From positions 1-9,768 of the forward strand of contig DETO01000088.1 of NCBI GenBank assembly GCA_002362135.1: a DNA stretch of 9,768 nucleotides, given 5' to 3'. Position 1 is the stretch's first letter, and every line of letters begins with the position of its first letter. The notes under the pieces are model-generated. The model saw only the letters and a program-made list of their open reading frames with translations, was not told the DNA's origin and ran no database searches. This document shows, one piece after another, positions 6,733 to 9,768 of the stretch. This stretch comes from Ruminococcus sp. UBA3286 (GTDB taxonomy: Bacteria > Bacillota > Clostridia > Oscillospirales > Ruminococcaceae). Made by a program: the position numbers and the translations under genes.

Positions 6733-6775
6733 ATCTCTAAAAATCTCTTTCGAGAAAAACAGAGTTTTTAGAGAT
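6733..6775 (+). other. Long hairpin in the leader of the DUF1540 gene
   Basis: ATCTCTAAAAA (6733-6743) is the exact reverse complement of TTTTTAGAGAT (6765-6775). CTCT (6745-6748) and AGAG (6761-6764) extend the stem past one bulged T to 15 bp with a 12-base loop. It ends 19 bases before the ribosome binding site of the downstream gene. No T-run follows directly (a run of seven T starts 11 bases later). It may be an attenuator, an operator palindrome or an RNA-stability element. A tiny GGC-AAAA-GCC hairpin precedes it. I could not call a convincing promoter on either strand in 6629-6807. Confidence 0.55.
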
Positions 6776-6807
6776 CATCTGAAGATTTTTTTGAAGGAGA
6801 AAATGTT

Positions 6808-6984
6808 ATGGAAAACAAGCACAAGAATGACAGCATCAAATGTACGGTCAAGCAATGCCAGCACAACATGGTTACGGAGAATTACTGTTCACTGGGCTGT
6901 ATCTGCGTAGGCACGCATGAAAGCAATCCTACAGTTCCGGAATGTACCGACTGCAACAGCTTCCTCAAGCGTACAGGAGTTTAA
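6808..6984 (+). CDS. Small Cys-rich DUF1540 protein
   Basis: 58-residue protein found by direct translation; the ATG at 6808 follows AAGGAGA (6794-6800) at good spacing. It has seven cysteines at residues 12, 17, 27, 31, 33, 46 and 49, in the order IKCTVKQC, NYCSLGCICVGTHE, ECTDCNSFLKR. This matches DUF1540, a Firmicutes family of small cytoplasmic proteins with conserved Cys spacing, presumed metal-binding (inference from the Cys pattern); some members are spore- or late-growth-associated. Function is unknown. It is monocistronic, with a structured leader upstream and a strong bidirectional terminator downstream. Confidence 0.88.
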   Translation: MENKHKNDSIKCTVKQCQHNMVTENYCSLGCICVGTHESNPTVPECTDCNSFLKRTGV

Positions 6985-7014
6985 TAGAAATTTCTAATTA
7001 ATTCCCATATTAAG

Positions 7015-7052
7015 AAAAATCAGCTCGTCTTAGAAAGATGAGCTGATTTTTT
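7015..7052. terminator. Bidirectional intrinsic terminator between convergent genes
   Basis: A 17-bp stem (AAAAATCAGCTCGTCTT at 7015-7031 with AAGATGAGCTGATTTTT at 7035-7051, one G-T pair) with a 3-base loop. T-runs lie at both ends when read on the respective strands. It serves the DUF1540 gene on the plus strand and the corA-like gene on the minus strand. Confidence 0.93.
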
Positions 7053-7058
7053 ATAATA

Positions 7059-7985
7059 TCATGATTTTTTCCATTTCCAGAGAATAATGACTGCCGCTAT
7101 GGTACTGACTACCGCTAAAAGTATCGGAAACCAAGTGAACGGAAGCGGAAGATCAACGGTATTTATGCCGTAAAATGCGAAGATTATATTGGGTATCTGC
7201 ATTATGATCGTCACTGTGGTAAGACGCCACATAACGATGTTCAGATTATTTGATATGACTGATGAAAATCCCTCGGTCATGCTTGAAAGAATGCCCGTGT
7301 AGATGCTTGCCATTTCGATAGCCTGTTTCATTTCGATAAGAACGTCCTCAAGAAGATCCTGATCTTCGTCATATAGTTTCATTACTCTGCCGCGGTAAAT
7401 TTTTTCGATGGTAGCTTCATTGGCTTTCAGTGAAGTTGAAAAATAAACCAGCGATTTTTCAAGCGCGAGAAGCTGCATGAGAAGCTCGTTTTTCATGGCG
7501 TTATGAAGCTGCTGTTCAGCAACGGACGAAAGCTTGTCGATTTGTTTGAGGTAATACAGAAACAGCGCCGCAATTCGCAGAAGAAGCTGCAAAACAAATC
7601 TTGTCTTGAACGCAGGGCGGAGATTACGTATAGTTCCGCGTACAGCCTCGTCGATAAGCTGCGAGCCGTGCAGGGAGATCGTAATAACGTTTTTTTCGGT
7701 AATTATTATACCGATAGGCATTGTGTAGAAAATCTGCGTATCGTCGCTGTCGGTAGAAGATACGGGAGCGTCTACGATTATAAGAGTCTGATCGTCTTCG
7801 CGCTCGATACGTGAGGATTCCTCTTCATCAAGAGAGGATTTCACAAATCCGCTGTCGAGTTTGAAATCGTCAATGAGAATTTTGATCTCCTGAGGCGTGG
7901 GATCGATAACAGAGATCCAGCAGCCAACCTGCGGATCTTTTACGGGGCAAAGCCGTCCGCTTTCGGAATTGTAGTAATTTATCAC
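7059..7985 (-). CDS. corA: CorA-family divalent cation transporter
   Basis: 308-residue CorA-type membrane protein. It has a large cytoplasmic N-terminal domain (about 1-245) with a long helical stalk, then two C-terminal transmembrane helices (about 254-271 and 283-303) and a basic tail (KWKKS). The signature loop after the first helix reads YGIN (272-275) where most CorA proteins have YGMN, so selectivity for Mg2+, Co2+ or another ion is not certain. It would act as a pentameric channel. The start is a GTG at 7985, chosen because AAAGGAGG lies six bases upstream. The GH8 gene ends 56 bases upstream on the same strand with no visible terminator or promoter between, so read-through from GH8 is possible. 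It ends at the bidirectional terminator. Confidence 0.9.
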   Translation of the reverse strand: MINYYNSESGRLCPVKDPQVGCWISVIDPTPQEIKILIDDFKLDSGFVKSSLDEEESSRIEREDDQTLIIVDAPVSSTDSDDTQIFYTMPIGIIITEKNVITISLHGSQLIDEAVRGTIRNLRPAFKTRFVLQLLLRIAALFLYYLKQIDKLSSVAEQQLHNAMKNELLMQLLALEKSLVYFSTSLKANEATIEKIYRGRVMKLYDEDQDLLEDVLIEMKQAIEMASIYTGILSSMTEGFSSVISNNLNIVMWRLTTVTIIMQIPNIIFAFYGINTVDLPLPFTWFPILLAVVSTIAAVIILWKWKKS

Positions 7986-8041
7986 GGTCGGCCTCCTTTC
8001 GAGAATTTATAGAAGTGTGTGGCGAGATATTAAACAGGCTC

Positions 8042-9448
8042 TTATTGCGGCAGCGTTTGGAGTTCCTGCATCATAAGACAAAAATCGTATACGTCGATGC
8101 GTTCGTCCTGACAGAAATCGCCTGCTTTCCAGTCGGCAATTTCGCCGTTTCCGAGCAGCCAGTTCTGAAGCGCAACGGCGTCGGAAATGTTGAAATATCC
8201 GTCCCCATTCACATCGCCCATAACAAAAGAATCGGGAACTATCCAACAGCCGTCGTCGATTATCAGGCAAAGCATCGTTATGGTTTCGCCGAAATAGACG
8301 TCGTTGCCGTAATTCAGGCAAACTTCGCGTACGGAATCATGCCAGTCTGTATCGTTTGCGGCAGAAGCGGAGATCATAAGAGGGGAGACGAAGCAGAGAT
8401 CGTTCCAGTCGGAGATCGCCTTGCCGTCAGGAGTATAGCCTGCCATGATGTTCCATGGGTCATTGTTTGACGTTTGCTTGGAGAAAGCGGTGATCGCCTT
8501 TGAAAATTCGAGAGCGTCGGTATTTCCGTTCACGAGGTAATCCATACTGATACGCCACGGAGCGCGGCAGCTATTGTAATAGCAGTTGTCGTCGTTTTCG
8601 CTTTCAAGGAAATTGGGCGGAGCAGGAATAAATTTACCCGTGCTGTCCTTTATGAGAAAATCGGGCATCAGCCCTGTTTTGTATTCGTCGACAATGTTAT
8701 TGATTATGCTGTACGTGTTGTCGTAAAGTTTCAGCCAGCGATCGTCGTCAGTAACTTGTGCAAATATCGGCATATACTGAACTATGAAATCCGAACCTCT
8801 TGTCGCGGAATAATAGGGATCGCTCTTGCTTGCCTGATAAGTCCAGTCGCCGAGGCGAAGTATCCAGTCCTCCTGATTTACTTCATATGTCATAATATCG
8901 TTAATGACAGCTATTGCGGATTCGAGATAATTTATCTCGCCGTCGCTTCCCCAGATTTTGTCAGCCATAAGCAGGGCGTAGGCGATATCCATATCGCCGT
9001 CAGTTGCAGAATCCGATCCTTCGGAGCATACAAGAGCCGAGCCGTTGTCGGATTGCTGCCAAGCCATGAGATTTTTTCCTATGCTGCTGGGATAAGCCTT
9101 ATAATAGCGGTACATTCCGTCGAAAATAGCTTTTGCTTCGCTGTCGTATTCAGCCATAGCAGCCATGATGAGCATACCGTAGCCGTGAGCTTCGGAAACG
9201 GTAACGGGAACAGTATGACCGGCCTGTTCAAATGTTTCCTCGCCGTAAAAAACGTAATATTGCGTTTCGTTTTTTGAATGGTGATTCTGCACGACGTATT
9301 TGCTTTTCCAGAGTTCGTAATAAGCCGTAGTTTCATCAGAAAGCTGAGAAACTTCGGCGGCGTTTGCCTGAAAAGCGGCTGTCGGCTGTAAGGAGAATAC
9401 GCACAATGCGGCGGTACACAATGCGAATATTCTTTTGAAATCACTCAT
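8042..9448 (-). CDS. Secreted GH8 glucanase with dockerin
   Basis: 468-residue enzyme of glycoside hydrolase family 8 (cellulase, lichenase, chitosanase or xylanase activities; inverting mechanism). Order: signal peptide (1-31, cleavage near QANA-AE), GH8 (alpha/alpha)6 barrel (about 38-400) and dockerin (about 409-468). Family marks are SEAHGYGM (85-92; Glu86 the likely general acid), the GH8 signature SATDGDMDIAYALLMADKIW (147-166; Asp152) and YNSCRAPWRISMDYL (291-305; Asp303 at the usual base position). The dockerin has two loops, GDVNGDGYFNISDAVALQNW and GDFCQDERIDVYDFCLMM, and differs clearly from the GH5 dockerin. No linker separates barrel and dockerin. The start at 9448 is preferred over the upstream ATG at 9502 because AAAGGAG precedes it and a proper signal peptide follows at once. 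Confidence 0.95.
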   Translation of the reverse strand: MSDFKRIFALCTAALCVFSLQPTAAFQANAAEVSQLSDETTAYYELWKSKYVVQNHHSKNETQYYVFYGEETFEQAGHTVPVTVSEAHGYGMLIMAAMAEYDSEAKAIFDGMYRYYKAYPSSIGKNLMAWQQSDNGSALVCSEGSDSATDGDMDIAYALLMADKIWGSDGEINYLESAIAVINDIMTYEVNQEDWILRLGDWTYQASKSDPYYSATRGSDFIVQYMPIFAQVTDDDRWLKLYDNTYSIINNIVDEYKTGLMPDFLIKDSTGKFIPAPPNFLESENDDNCYYNSCRAPWRISMDYLVNGNTDALEFSKAITAFSKQTSNNDPWNIMAGYTPDGKAISDWNDLCFVSPLMISASAANDTDWHDSVREVCLNYGNDVYFGETITMLCLIIDDGCWIVPDSFVMGDVNGDGYFNISDAVALQNWLLGNGEIADWKAGDFCQDERIDVYDFCLMMQELQTLPQ

Positions 9449-9472
9449 AATTTTTCTCCTTTCAAGGCGGCA

Positions 9473-9520
9473 GTGGTATAATTTTCTGCGTTGCATTATC
9501 ATATAAATTTATTATACCAC
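9473..9520. promoter_or_regulatory. 10-bp inverted repeat overlapping the GH8 -10 box (candidate operator)
   Basis: GTGGTATAAT (9473-9482) and ATTATACCAC (9511-9520) are perfect reverse complements 28 bases apart. The right arm contains the GH8 -10 box; the left arm lies in the GH8 5' UTR. The layout fits a two-site operator, or an RNA hairpin if transcription starts upstream of the right arm. It could also be chance re-use of a -10-like sequence. Confidence 0.45.
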
Positions 9521-9539
9521 ACTTTTTGGAAAATTACAA
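9511..9539 (-). promoter_or_regulatory. Promoter of the GH8 gene
   Basis: On the minus strand TTGTAA (9539-9534), a 17-base spacer and TATAAT (9516-9511) with an extended TGG before the -10. It predicts a start near 9504 and a leader of about 55 bases ending with AAAGGAG before the ATG at 9448. Confidence 0.75.
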
Positions 9540-9549
9540 GAATTTTATT

Positions 9550-9668
9550 ACACAAAATAAGAACCTGAGGTTATATAGAATGTTCACGTCGTTGAATATC
9601 CTATATGACCGCAGGTTCTTTTTCTGCGTTGAAACGTATTGTTTTTTCTTGTTTATTTTTTCTTCCAT
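9550..9668 (-). ncRNA. Candidate small transcript with its own promoter and terminator
   Basis: A good promoter (9675-9703, minus strand) would start RNA near 9668. About 50 bases downstream is a long hairpin. CAGGTTCTT (9612-9620) pairs with AAGAACCTG (9559-9567), ACC (9608-9610) with GGT (9569-9571), and CTATAT (9601-9606) with ATATAG (9573-9578). On the minus strand it is followed by a T-rich stretch, as in an intrinsic terminator. The product would be roughly 115-120 nt, ending just before the GH8 promoter. The same DNA also reads as a Lys-rich 44-codon frame (ATG 9668, stop 9534) with no ribosome binding site, whose ATG would coincide with the transcript start. A leaderless peptide is possible but I favour RNA. 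The hairpin also has a T-run on the plus strand, so it may end plus-strand transcripts too. Confidence 0.4.
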
Positions 9669-9674
9669 GATTAC

Positions 9675-9703
9675 ATTATAACGCAGATCGCGCTATATTG
9701 CAA
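9675..9703 (-). promoter_or_regulatory. Leftward promoter upstream of the candidate small transcript
   Basis: The minus strand has TTGCAA (9703-9698), a 17-base spacer and TATAAT (9680-9675). Near-consensus sigma-A promoter. AACGCAGA sits just inside its spacer (9680-9687), and the complement TCTGCGTT recurs at 9623-9630 and 9485-9492. Confidence 0.6.
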
Positions 9704-9727
9704 TAACAGCAATGTTGCAGATATAAT
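9698..9727 (+). promoter_or_regulatory. Rightward promoter sharing the palindromic -35 box
   Basis: The plus strand has the same TTGCAA (9698-9703), an 18-base spacer and TATAAT (9722-9727). It would start a transcript near 9734 leading out of the window. No coding start is visible in the 34 bases that remain. Confidence 0.5.
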
Positions 9728-9768
9728 ACAATTTGAATTTATTTTATTACAAAAATGTAACAGATTTG

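Noticed and set aside
8756..9277. 173-codon open frame on the plus strand
   Set aside because: It is antisense to the GH8 domain, whose motifs are clear, and has no start signal.

Overview
The window (about 45% G+C by eye) looks like a chromosomal segment of a cellulolytic, Gram-positive anaerobe of the Ruminococcus type, most like R. flavefaciens or a close relative. The reasons are two secreted cellulases with C-terminal dockerin modules, a Thr/Pro-rich linker, strong AGGAGG-type ribosome binding sites, spore-germination genes and several small Firmicutes families (IreB, DUF1540, DUF421/DUF4363). The species assignment is inference.

Layout, left to right. Positions 1-205 hold no gene, only an inverted repeat at 16-53. 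Positions 206-3210 are a minus-strand germinant-receptor operon, gerAA - gerAB - gerAC. Its GerAB and GerAC subunits are shorter than usual, and a ~190-bp structured repeat (copy 1, 1571-1760) lies between gerAA and gerAB. A divergent promoter region (3211-3397) separates it from a plus-strand GH5 cellulase with a dockerin (3398-5236) and the small regulator gene ireB (5312-5557), which ends at a bidirectional terminator. Repeat copy 2 (5634-5826) follows, then a minus-strand DUF421-DUF4363 membrane pair (5830-6628). A plus-strand Cys-rich DUF1540 gene too short for routine ORF calling (6808-6984) converges through a bidirectional terminator on a minus-strand corA-like transporter gene (7059-7985). 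Upstream of corA, on the same strand, is a GH8 glucanase with a different dockerin (8042-9448). The last 320 bases hold the GH8 promoter with an inverted repeat, a candidate small transcript, and divergent promoters sharing one palindromic -35 box.

Functionally, the two glycosidases would be exported and docked on cohesin-bearing scaffolds to hydrolyse beta-1,4-glucans, and their two unlike dockerins suggest different docking partners. The ger operon would act in the spore inner membrane. IreB belongs to the PASTA-kinase (IreK/PrkC) envelope-stress pathway. CorA would move divalent cations.

The least expected signal is the pair of dispersed repeats. Each carries three strong hairpins; in one stem the arms differ between copies at matched positions so that pairing is kept. 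Each element ends at the stop codon of a minus-strand gene.
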